The notes under the pieces are model-generated. The model was not told where the DNA came from. It ran no database searches and worked only from the letters and a program-made list of their open reading frames with translations. Of a stretch of 64,000 bases of DNA, positions 10,372 through 18,912 are shown in pieces. The stretch is taken from positions 31,069,501-31,133,500 of the forward strand of contig NC_091971.1 in assembly GCF_036711975.1 (NCBI RefSeq), read 5' to 3'. How positions within the stretch are numbered: position 1 is the first letter of the stretch; every line of letters begins with the position of its first letter. This DNA is from Onthophagus taurus. Taxonomy: Eukaryota; Arthropoda; Insecta; Coleoptera; Scarabaeidae. Both the position numbers and the translations under genes were made by a program.

Positions 10372-10795
10372 TTCCTAAATAAGGTATGAGAATCTACGAC
10401 ACAATCTCTTAGAAACATCATCCGCATTAACCTGCACATTTAGAAAAGACCAATCTGTGTAAAGTACTTCATCATGCAAGCTAGGAAAGTTGGCGCTTTG
10501 AAAATTATAACGATCCATTAAATTCATTGTAATATCTAAGGCGGGATGGTACTGATCCTCATAGACGAGGGGAGAATCATCATGAACAAAGGTCAAACCG
10601 ATGATCAGTATTTGTCATAACCAAATCCAATACACGATTGTCACAGTTTAATACATGATTGAGTTGACGAATGCCCAGAACGTCACAAAAATTACGGAAT
10701 ATGTCCGTTTTTCCATTTTGATTGATATGCGAGGTGCCTTAATACATATATTCAGGCAAATTAAAATCACCAAGGATAAGGATAGAATAATTGAA

Positions 10796-11200
10796 AACTT
10801 TATTAAAAAAATACTAGAAAAAACTTCTTTTACTTGCTTTTATTTAAATTTATATCGAGACTAGTTTCGAGGTTACACCTTCATCTTCAGTCGAAACTAG
10901 CAAAAACGAAAAACACATTAAAATATTAAAATAAGACAGTTTAAAAAACTTACAGTCAAAACTTCAAAGCAATAAATACATGAAAAGCGAAAAACTCAAA
11001 CCGAACATTATCTCGGAGAAAACTTGTTTAAAAGATATCAACACGTTAAAATTTCTAAAAACGATCGCAACAAAAACATTCACAATATAACTCAAAATAT
11101 AAAATTAACGTACGACATCAAATTAAATTAAAAATTTTGTAACAAACGAAAAACGAAAAGATGTCGACGACGAGACAAGAACAGAGGAACTGGGAAGAGA
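10796..11200 (-). other. Penelope-like terminal sequence with hammerhead-like motif
   Basis: On the minus strand CTGAAGA (10890-10884) is followed by a short stem and CGAAAC, and the whole motif is enclosed by a palindrome (CTAGTTTCGA / TCGAAACTAG, about 10861-10900). An AATAAAAGC-like run follows on the same strand. The rest of the stretch, to 11200, is AT-rich with no frame. Confidence 0.45.
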
Positions 11201-11233
11201 CTTGAGGAGGTTTTGCGACACATTTTGAGTGTA

Positions 11234-12216
11234 TTATGTTGCACCTACAAAAGTGTGCTCAAGCTGACCGCCATTCGCCGCCAAACAGTGCTGAAACCGG
11301 CTTCTCACTTCATTATGAATAACTTTTCTAAGAGTATCACGTCTTATCCTATTACAAGCATCACGAATTTTTTGTTTAAGATGTTCAACGCTGTTTGTGG
11401 GAGTACTGTATACAATATTCTTGATTGTGCCCCATAAAAAGAAGTCCACTTAGCTGGCCAACGCACTGGACCAGATCTTCCTATACATCTCTCAGGATAT
11501 ACGTGGTTCATATATTGCGTAACAATTGCAGAATTGTGATAGCGCGCTCCATCCATTTGAAACCATACATTTTCCTGCATGAGAGGTATATCTTGCAATA
11601 AATCGGGCACTTCAGTTTCTAAGAAATGGAGACAGATTGGTCCATTAAAATTGTAATCGAAAAAATATGGACCCACATTAATTCCAAAGTGGCCTTGATT
11701 TTCGACTTCATTAATCACATTAGGATTTTCAGTGGCCCAGTATCTTTCATTCTGCCTATTTGGAAGCTCATTACTTACAAATCGACTCTCATCAGTCCAT
11801 AAAATGTTCTTATATATCCTTCTATTGTAGTTTTCCAATATGGCCATATCCGCTAAAAAATCTATGCGTTTATTACGGTTATCTTCATTTAAAAGCTGCA
11901 AGTTCTTCAATTTGTATGCAAAATATCCGTTCTTCTTAACAATATATTAACAGATGCTCTAGGATTATATTCAAAAAACTGACACTTCAGCTACGACGCC
12001 ATCATTGCATACGGCTTTTTTAATAGAAACATGTTTCCTACAAGAAAACGCGTTTGTATTTTTTCTTAAATTTTGTTCCAATCGGGTAAAAAACTTGTGG
12101 TCCGGAACAGCTCGGTCTGGATACTTTTCGCGATAAAGTCGGACAGCTGCCCTTGAATTACGGCGAGCTTCACCGTAAATTAAAAGTATGTCAACCTTTT
12201 CCTGGTGATTTGCCAT
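11234..12216 (-). pseudogene. Mariner-superfamily transposase with DUF4817-type N-terminus
   Basis: Starts at 12216 (MANHQEKVDILLIYGEARRN), the helix-turn-helix N-terminus seen in a large insect DDE_3 group. The frame breaks near 11975. The catalytic part shows NILWTDESRFVSNELPNRQN (first Asp) and VWFQMDGARYHNSAIV (second Asp). Near 11450 sequence is lost exactly where RSPDLTPLD-type residues should carry the third acidic residue: WPAK runs into MDFFLWG. The C-terminal helices (VEHLKQKIRDACNRI) follow to a stop at 11234. Dead copy; no matching TIRs were found. Confidence 0.85.
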
Positions 12217-12410
12217 TTTTAAGAAACAAATGCAATACTAAATTTGACACTGATTGTGAGTCAAATTAACAAATGTTCATATATTTTCAATTCATGGCTA
12301 CCTATGATGGAAGAATTACTAGAATGATGCTCGTCAATATTAATTTACGTATCCCGCTATAGAATAAAAACTATTAGAGATATAAAAAATGGTATATTAT
12401 TATATGAGCA

Positions 12411-12502
12411 TATAATGAGGGCTATTATTCACGAAGCTTAAGTTTATGTCACGAGCGTAGCGAGTGGCATAATTAACCTGAGCGAATAATAGCTCATTAT
12501 AT
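12411..12502. repeat. Nested palindrome around a GC-rich core
   Basis: Outer arms TATAATGAGGGCTATTATTC (12411-12430) and GAATAATAGCTCATTATA (12484-12501) pair with a small bulge. Inside is a second hairpin, GTCACGAGCGTAGCGAGTGGC (about 12449-12468), of the same style as the GC-rich hairpins at 1950-2050 and 54551-54581. Confidence 0.6.
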
Positions 12503-12782
12503 ACGAGTAGAATACTATACTTTGTCCGTGACTATTGAAATTGATTCCATACATTAATTTTTTAAATAAATTTTTGAATAAAGGTTAAACGTCAATGTGA
12601 CCCAAATTCATAAAAAAATAAATATAAATATATATATATAGAAGCATTACTCCCCACTATTTTTTCGGTCAAATTGATTTCAACGCCTCTAGTGGTCTGT
12701 GGTACCTACTACTTTTAATAAAGCGCGAAATTTAAAAGTATTTTTATTCATTTAATGGTTATTAATTATTGATTTCAAATTC

Positions 12783-12838
12783 CACCAGTCAACATGAAAA
12801 TGATAACAGTAAAGGTATCATTTTCATGTTGACTGGTG
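12783..12838. repeat. Perfect hairpin, 23-bp arms, 10-base loop
   Basis: CACCAGTCAACATGAAAATG... at 12783-12805 pairs exactly with 12816-12838. Flanks (TTTCAAATTC and GAAAATTTG) extend the pairing imperfectly. It would fold into a pre-miRNA-sized hairpin, or form a cruciform; no evidence of transcription. Confidence 0.75.
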
Positions 12839-13472
12839 AAAATTTGAATTTTGTTTTCACTTCGTTTTGTCTGCAACAAAACGCCTGCACTTTCGACTCT
12901 TCAGAGTACCACGAGAAAAAATGAAAGGAATTTTGGCGTAGTGTCATCAATAGAACGACATAGTTTTCAAGTTCCCGCTTGACTTTCAAAATGGCCAAAA
13001 TGGCGGCAAACCGCGGTACTTTGTAAATCTAGGGACTTTAAGCAATTTGTGCTTACAGTGCCATCTAGCCGTCCGTGGTACCCATTAAATATCTGTCTTT
13101 TTTATACGTATTGAGTTAACACACCGTGCCCAAATTCAATGTTACTAACTGTAACCAACTTCACAACAATTTGTCAAAATTAAGTGTCAGTTTTATAAAA
13201 CGTCGCGTCGTTTTCTTTACGAAAATTAATTAATTTATGCTTAAATCATACGAAAAAAGGAATTTGTTTACGTTTTTTTAATGTCAAACATTTAGAAACT
13301 CCTAAAAAATTGAATTAAATTGACGTTTTTTGAACTTTTAACGTTTCAAATAATTATTATTAGTCTGATCAAGATGGCTACCCGTGGATAATGATTATTA
13401 TTCACCGCTATTATTCACTCCGTGAAAAATGACTACCATTTTGTTTTAGCAAACTCATTCATAAGGTATATA

Positions 13473-13880
13473 CAGTGTGTCCCAGGATAGATGTTACAAG
13501 AGGTATAATGACTTAACAATTTTTGAAATTTATTTTAAGGCTAAGGAATTAAGCCCTGCTTGGTGTGAAGAGAATTTTAAGAATATTTTCATATTTTGAA
13601 AACAAAGGCGGTCTTGACAATGAATCAAAAACTGTCTTTAGTTTAGGTAAAGTAACCTTTTTGTTCATGATACTGAAAAATTTTATTAAGAAAAAGCTTA
13701 CTTTACCTGAACTCAAAATAGTTTTCGCTTCACTATCAATGCCGAGTTGATTTTCAAGATATGATAACATACTTAAAATTCTCTCCACACCAAGCAGGGC
13801 TTAATTCCTCAGCCTTGAAATAAGGTTCAAAACTTTTTAAGTCATTATACCTCTTGTAACATCTATCCTGGGACACACTG
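13473..13880. mobile_element. Palindromic mariner-type MITE, TA target site
   Basis: 408 bp bounded by TA (13471-72, 13881-82). Ends are CAGTGTGTCCCAGGATAGAT and its complement. Similarity between the two halves continues almost to the centre near 13675, so the element is one long imperfect hairpin. Similar ORF-like translations appear on both strands for that reason; they are not genes. Confidence 0.85.
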
Positions 13881-14403
13881 TATTATAAGGTAGTCGTGGA
13901 CAAACTTTTTTATTCAATATTGCTAAGAATTATATGGGCATCCTATTTCTAAACAGAAAAAAATTTGTTCGTTGAAAAAATAAATTTGTATGCGTCGCCG
14001 TCCAAAATTTGTAACGTCTGATGTTTCTTAAAGTTGAAAAGATACTATTTAAAATGGTATAATTTTTTTTTTCGAAACTTTTACCTGTTTCCCATAAAAG
14101 AGGTAGGGCGTCGAGTTTGGCTGACCCTGTACTACTAACATACTAAAATATGTAATATTTATATTAAATTATGTTACAAGTAGAATGAGGTGATTTCTTA
14201 TAATATTGTATCCTTTCATAACCTTAGTAGGTATATAAAAAGCACATAAAAAGTTATCTATATGACTTATAAAAAATATTTTTAAAAATGTTAAAACGTG
14301 TTGTATAATTAATGGTTATGTTTGTGAATAAATCAATAGTAGTTATGAAAAATTTACTGGAAACTATTATATTATATAATTTCTAAATTTATCATTGAAA
14401 AAA

Positions 14404-14425
14404 GCGATAAGATATCTTTTATTAA
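14404..14425 (+). promoter_or_regulatory. Conserved GATA-type element upstream of peptide gene 2
   Basis: Same GCGATAAGATATC string as at 6071, about 135 bp before the ATG, retained while nearby bases have changed. Confidence 0.4.
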
Positions 14426-14540
14426 CTGTCAACAATAGTCACGAACGGACATCAGCTTTCATTTTAATTATTTTCAACAAACTATAAAAAAGAATATTTA
14501 AATTCTCCAACAGTGTTAAAAAAGTTTTTGTAACGACAAG

Positions 14541-14803
14541 ATGAAATTCGTAATTTTTGCTTTACTTTTCGTATCCGCAATGATCGCGGTTACAGAATCC
14601 ATATATCAATGTCCACCTTGCGACACAACCCTTTGCAGCAGAGTCCGCTGTGTCAATCAAGTAATTGCCGACTGCGCTCCAAATGAACATTTAGTCCCAC
14701 ATGATGGTTTATGTGTATGCTGTGACACATGTGTTCCTAAAAAACGTAAGTAAACATTCTGATTAAATAATTTTGTACTATCACTTTTATTGCAGCTTGT
14801 TAG
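14541..14803 (+). CDS. Small secreted cysteine-rich peptide, copy 2
   Basis: Paralogue of 6207-6473. Exon 1 (14541-14745) has the same signal peptide; the mature peptide differs from copy 1 mainly after SRVRC, where FNQTLADCTANED is replaced by VNQVIADCAPNEH. The donor is a consensus GTAAGT at 14746 and the acceptor TTGCAG ends at 14795. Exon 2 then adds P-C and TAG (14801-14803), giving ...CVPKKPC with a tenth cysteine. Reading through without splicing would end at 14753 with nine. Poly(A) signal AATAAA at 14893-14898. Likely a secreted protease inhibitor or immune-type peptide; function not proven. Confidence 0.75.
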
Positions 14804-15049
14804 TAAAACTGAAAAATACCACGTTTGGAAAATAATTACATCATTCTCTAGTTTTGCAAATCTTTATAACTTGTATTTATGTAGAAATATAAAATAAAAT
14901 ATGGCATATTATTCATACTGTTTTAGTTTAACCATACCACCAGATAACAAATAATAATTCGACCAAGCAAATAAGCAAATTTACTATCAAAATGAATACA
15001 AATAATATAACCAAGAAATAATAAAGATAATAATCATTTTGCCTAAATA

Positions 15050-15890
15050 TCAATCAGGATTCCGCAATGGGTATTTTTGTGAAACTGCACTTATAGGCAT
15101 GTAATGGAAAAATTCTTTAATAGATTCTAGGCATCATTGATGACATTACCACTATATTACCATACTAGTGACTCTAGATTGCAGTAAAGCATTTGATACA
15201 ATTAACCACAAGTCACTAATTGCGATTCTTCATTATGTCGGGCTAAATAATGATTCTATTGGACTGATTGAAAGTTATTTGAGAGACAGATCAGAAGATA
15301 ACGGTTACTGATTATGTTTCGGAGCAAGGATGCGTTACTTCTGGTGTACCACAAACTTCTATTCTTAGACCTCGTTTATTTTATGCCCATATGCGGATGA
15401 TGCTCTTATTTATGTATTATTAATGTTTATTCTCTTGCAAGAGATCCATAATGCTATTAGGCTTATAAATGAGGATCTTGATCGATTGGCTTGTATACCC
15501 GAGTCACATTCCTTATGGTTGAATACGAATATATCGGCTATAGTTTTCGACATAAAGAAGTCAGAAGGTTATTTAATATTAGAAACAGTATAAATATTAA
15601 AAAAAAGGATACAAATATCAATTATGTTAATAAAGATAAAATCATCATTCAATCACTGCGATCTTGTTTATGGCTCTTATTTAATAATGAGGCATGCGTA
15701 GAAAATAGAAAAGGTAGAAAAGATAAAAAATCTTGTCTGAGATTTATTTATGGCATACGTCGTAATGAAAGAATGTCGTATAAGTGAGCTAATGCAAATT
15801 GGTCAAACTGGGTAAAGCGTCGTATACTTCATATTGCTTGTCGAATGGTTTCTATTATCTCTAAATTTAAGGCGTAAAAACTGATGAATA
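15050..15890 (+). pseudogene. LINE reverse transcriptase remnant
   Basis: Broken + strand pieces in RT order: QSGFRNGYFCETAL, SKAFDTINHKSLIAILHYVG, IESYLRDRSE, SGVPQTSILRP and a YADD-region relic (RMMLLFMYY, shifted). The C-terminal part is LRFIYGIRRNERMSYK with a following stop at about 15785. Several stops and frameshifts. A further RT thumb-like piece (TDLQTIYDYSERLCLTLNPP) occurs at about 15950-16025, just before the Harbinger derivative. An AT-rich repeat separates them at 15885-15935. Confidence 0.7.
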
Positions 15891-16033
15891 TATTAATAAA
15901 TTAATATATTAATAAATTAATATTAAATATTACCGACGTATGTGGAAAACTGAACACCGATCTACAAACAATTTATGATTACTCAGAGAGGCTCTGCCTA
16001 ACGCTTAATCCGCCGAAATCCAAAGTGGTGCAA

Positions 16034-16841
16034 AGTTCCACATGCACTGATTACTGGCACCAGTACGAAGCCAGTTTATTAACGCCAATTAGCTGGTGCC
16101 AGAAATTGTTTCCACATAAATGTTATAATTGTGTACTGACGCAAGTAATAAAAATTATAATTTAATAATAGAAATGGCGTCAAGTGATGTACTTCGCGCC
16201 GACATCAATGTGGTAGTCCAAATGTGCTCCTTGAAACTGCACACCTTATTAATAAAAAAAAGCGAAAACAGTTGCTGGGTTAGATCGTGGGTTGCACGTA
16301 GAAAAAACCTAGGGGCATCTAGTACTTTAATTAAAGAATTATACTATGAAGATCAGGAAGCATTTTTTAATCATTTAAGAATGGCTGAAGAGAGTTTCAT
16401 GTTTTTGTTGAGGCAAGCATCCTCTAAAATACAAAAACAATATACGCATATGAGAGATGCCCTTCCAGCTCACGTAAAACTGCAAGCAATTTTAAGATTT
16501 TTGGCCTCTGGAGATTCTTTGACATCCTTGCAATATATGCACAATTTTATGATTTGCAAAAAGCACAATTTCTTTGCTTTTGCCGAGGTTTCGTCAAAAT
16601 TAGGAACTGTTTTCTTCATAATTTCAATTATCCTTCTAACAGCTTTTTTGACAGAATTTTTTGATTCCACAAACAAGGATATTGTTCATACGTTTCTAGA
16701 AATAGTACTGGCGCCAAAAAGTAGAAGTAGTGTCAACTTTATTGGCGCTATGATTACTGCCACTAATTTATTGGCATCAGTGGTTTTTGCTATTTCCACA
16801 TACAAATGAACGGGCGCCAGTAATCCGTGCATGTGGAAACT
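16034..16841 (+). mobile_element. Deleted PIF/Harbinger element
   Basis: Imperfect TIRs of about 28 bp: TTCCACATGCACTGATTACT at 16036 and its counterpart ending at about 16840 (read inverted: TTTCCACATGCACGGATTAC). A second, inner pair (TTTCCACATAAATG / CATTTGTATGTGGAAA) lies about 75 bp inside the left TIR and immediately inside the right one. It inserted in LINE-derived sequence. Target duplication is not clear. Confidence 0.7.
16129..16809 (+). pseudogene. Harbinger transposase N-terminal part fused to non-transposase sequence
   Basis: Residues about 47-140 match the N-terminal region of Harbinger nucleases (SWVARRKNLGASSTLIKEL, DALPAHVKLQAILRFLASGD). After SLQYM the similarity stops. The remaining frame runs through sequence that on the other strand reads as a different 68-codon frame (16470-16676), perhaps the antisense partner gene. 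No catalytic DDE residues remain. The 226-codon frame is open, but probably a by-product of an internal deletion. Confidence 0.65.
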
Positions 16842-17776
16842 TAGCTGACTATTAATAAAAATATGACATTTAAAAATTCGTTTAATTTGTCATCGTTAAT
16901 TTGTTTTTTTTTTAATTTGGATCAAGTCAACCCTTACCACCGGTGAAATTACAAACAATTATGGTGGCATCACTTGAAAGCTGTCCAATGCATATATTTC
17001 ATGGCCTAATAGAAAAAGTAAATAAAATCTACCATTCTTTGCATGATTTTGATTCATTCTGCTGTTGTGGTACCACCCGTTTACGCAGCACTGCTCACGT
17101 AGTATTTACGTTTATAATAATAATAATATAATAAGTTTACAATATAATAATGTATCAAAAGTAATGATTCTGTAGTTAACCATAAACCAAACAACCACCA
17201 GAGATATGTGTGAATAATAAACATATCAGGGGACGGAAACAGATGGGAACAACCCCTAATTCTCCTTGTCTCTGTGTATATCAAGAAACAGATGGAAACA
17301 TATTATTTTTATATGATGTTTTCCGTGGGAAGGACAGTTGTAAAAACAGAGTTCACTAAGAACAGTAGTAAAGTACACTTCACTAAGGGCAATCGAAAAG
17401 TCAAGTAAGACACATTAAGTCAGTAGTTTCTATTAGATCGAGTCGATCAGTTAGTCTTAGAACAAATTGTTACCTGTCGTCATCGTCGTCGAAGAAGAGT
17501 TGTTTAATATATTCTTAAATATCGACGTTACAACATTTGAGTAAGGATACACAACATCGATGGCGGCGGTACACAACTGCAACAGATACGTATAGTGACA
17601 TGTACCGAAAATTTGTAGAGCATTAATTTCTCTATCTCATAAGCTAATCAAATATGGAGTGTTCCATTTAAAATTTTCGACTTTTTTGCAATTGAATATG
17701 GTAAAACAATAGTTACATCTTTGAACACCCTGCATAAGATAGACCGATGTAGTCAATGGCGCTCAATTTAAGGATA
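16842..17776. other. No gene recognised
   Basis: AT-rich sequence with an (ATA)n run near 17112. A segment around 17480-17580 looks like an LTR end, but no partner was found. Confidence 0.35.
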
Positions 17777-17800
17777 TGTAGTGTATCCAAATTCATTATT

Positions 17801-18352
17801 ACTATTATAATTATTATTCATTCGCAACTTAGCACTTTGTGAAAGTTTTGTCTTTAGTACATATTTAATTAATAATTGTTTACCTGCATCATTCAACAAT
17901 TCATCGTATAATTTAATTGAGTCGATAAGCTGTTTGGTGGTATCTTCCGTACCATCCATAGATGGAAGTAAAGAAGCTGCCGTTTTTAAGTCAAATGAAC
18001 TCATTTTTGTTTCGTCTTTTACAGTTATATCAGAACCTTACTCTATATTATCGGATAAAGATTCGATTGCTTTACGTCTACTTTCTAAAACCTCATTACA
18101 ACTATTGAAATATTTTTTAATTGCTTTGCAAAATTCTTTTATTTCTGTAACTCTATCACTATCATATTTCCCTAGCTTAAATTTTTCTTTTAGATATTTA
18201 AATTCAACTTCTAAGCTTTCTAATTTAATTACCTTACGATTAATCACTGAAATATCCTTACGCCTCTCTTCGTTGTCCTTGGTTAGGTTTCTCTGTTTTA
18301 CACGCAGCTCTTCAAGAAGATGCCGAAAACTCGTCACAACCACTTTCGACAT
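17801..18352 (-). pseudogene. gypsy gag N-terminal fragment
   Basis: Two frames on minus: 18352-18038 (MSKVVVTSFRHLLEELRVKQ, coiled-coil-like, rich in Lys/Glu) and 18004-17801 (MSSFDLKTAASLLPSMDGTE, TTKQLIDSIKLYDELLNDAG). The second resembles the start of the capsid region in a related element at about 34500-34740. The fragment runs straight into LTR-end sequence, where it stops. Confidence 0.6.
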
Positions 18353-18401
18353 TCAATAGACATAATCGCACACATCTCTTGCTTGGTGTGGAGAATTTAA
18401 T

Positions 18402-18650
18402 TTATAAGTCTTGGCTTCGGCTAAGATGACGCTTCAATCTTCCTTCCATAGCCCTTTCTCTCGCTCGTACCAAATATATCACCGCTCCACAGCAGCAGCA
18501 CGTAAATATTAAAACAACACCAATAAATGCGATTATACCGAAAATTTCGGATATATGACCCGTTGAAACATCAGATGTTTGACCACCACTATTTCCGGAT
18601 TGAGCTATAATTATCTCTTCTTTAACTTCCTTGGATTGTTGCTTTCCCAT
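18402..18650 (-). CDS. Small membrane ORF preceding gag
   Basis: 82 codons: MGKQQSKEVKEE at the N-terminus fits an N-myristoylation signal (G2, S6, K7). A hydrophobic segment IFGIIAFIGVVLIF is followed by four consecutive cysteines, possible palmitoylation sites, and a basic tail (RLKRHLSRSQDL). It lies between the primer-binding site and gag in the element's own orientation. A related decayed frame, with TM segment and an SRSQEL tail, stands at the same place in the gypsy relative at 34050-34290. Role unknown; it may anchor assembly at membranes (inference). Confidence 0.55.
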   Translation of the reverse strand: MGKQQSKEVKEEIIIAQSGNSGGQTSDVSTGHISEIFGIIAFIGVVLIFTCCCCGAVIYLVRARERAMEGRLKRHLSRSQDL

Positions 18651-18734
18651 ATTTACTTTCTTCTTTTTTTTTTTCTTATTATTTATTTATTTTCTTTTTT
18701 TTTTACGCTGTTCTGTGTTTCACCATGAACACAA

Positions 18735-18749
18735 CTGGCAGGGTCGCCA
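18735..18749 (-). other. Primer-binding site
   Basis: Read on minus, TGGCGACCCTGCCAG directly follows the LTR end (...ATATCACA), the position expected for the tRNA primer. A close variant (TGGCGATCCTGCATG) occurs at 34010 after the LTR of the related element. Confidence 0.65.
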
Positions 18750-18912
18750 TGTGATATCGTTGAAGGGGTTTAGATTTTTTGAATAAAAGAGTTTCTTCCC
18801 AACTACATGTTAATGTATTTTACCCAAAGGTTCGTACAATTCTGATGCTTACAAAAGCGTAATCAATTTTAAAGTATTACAGCAATAATGCTTACCACGG
18901 TAATACGGTTCA

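Larger units (their letters stand above)
7916..10790 (-). pseudogene. LINE ORF2: endonuclease-reverse transcriptase, broken
   Basis: Endonuclease signatures ILGDFNLPEY and NRVLDLVMTN lie near 10780-10620, and DSPLVYEDQYHPALDI just after. The RT part shows FKHGERTNIT, YRPIFLLSNFAKIFE, DVVYNDFSKAFDMNHHDVLL, SGVPQGSNLGPLLFLIF and the catalytic YADD in LAYADDLKLF (about 8635). The thumb region (DLGVTFDRKLSFVPHI) and tail (NCGCNVLANSPVQRM) follow. Several frameshifts separate these pieces and the copy cannot be active. Removing the two insertions joins the flanking frames, which shows they are secondary. Confidence 0.85.
7811..10795 (-). mobile_element. Non-LTR retrotransposon (jockey-like), interrupted by two insertions
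   Basis: One leftward-reading LINE: endonuclease at 10790-10380, linker and reverse transcriptase at about 9930-8216, C-terminal region to 7916, and a short 3' UTR ending in a CAATAAAG plus ATT-rich tail at about 7811-7835. It is cut at its 5' side by Penelope-like sequence. Two later insertions lie inside it (9073-9375 and 9936-10371). Confidence 0.85.
12230..13471. other. Non-coding stretch with strong palindromes
   Basis: No coding frame. Notable structures are a nested palindrome at 12411-12502, a 23-bp-arm hairpin at 12783-12838, and two loosely similar segments containing CCGTGGTACC/CTGTGGTACC near 12700 and 13070. These suggest one or more non-autonomous TEs whose ends I could not fix. 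Confidence 0.45.
14130..14945 (+). repeat. Duplicated block, copy 2 (peptide gene with flanks)
   Basis: Counterpart of 5830-6605 in direct orientation, about 8.3 kb away. Identity is very high in the signal-peptide region and upstream sequence, lower in the mature peptide and 3' UTR. Confidence 0.85.

Noticed and set aside
13549..13788. Two similar small proteins on opposite strands
   Set aside because: They mirror each other because the MITE is palindromic; not genes.
15885..15935. Possible inverted-repeat element in AT-rich sequence
   Set aside because: Simple TAATATATTAATAAAT repetition explains it.
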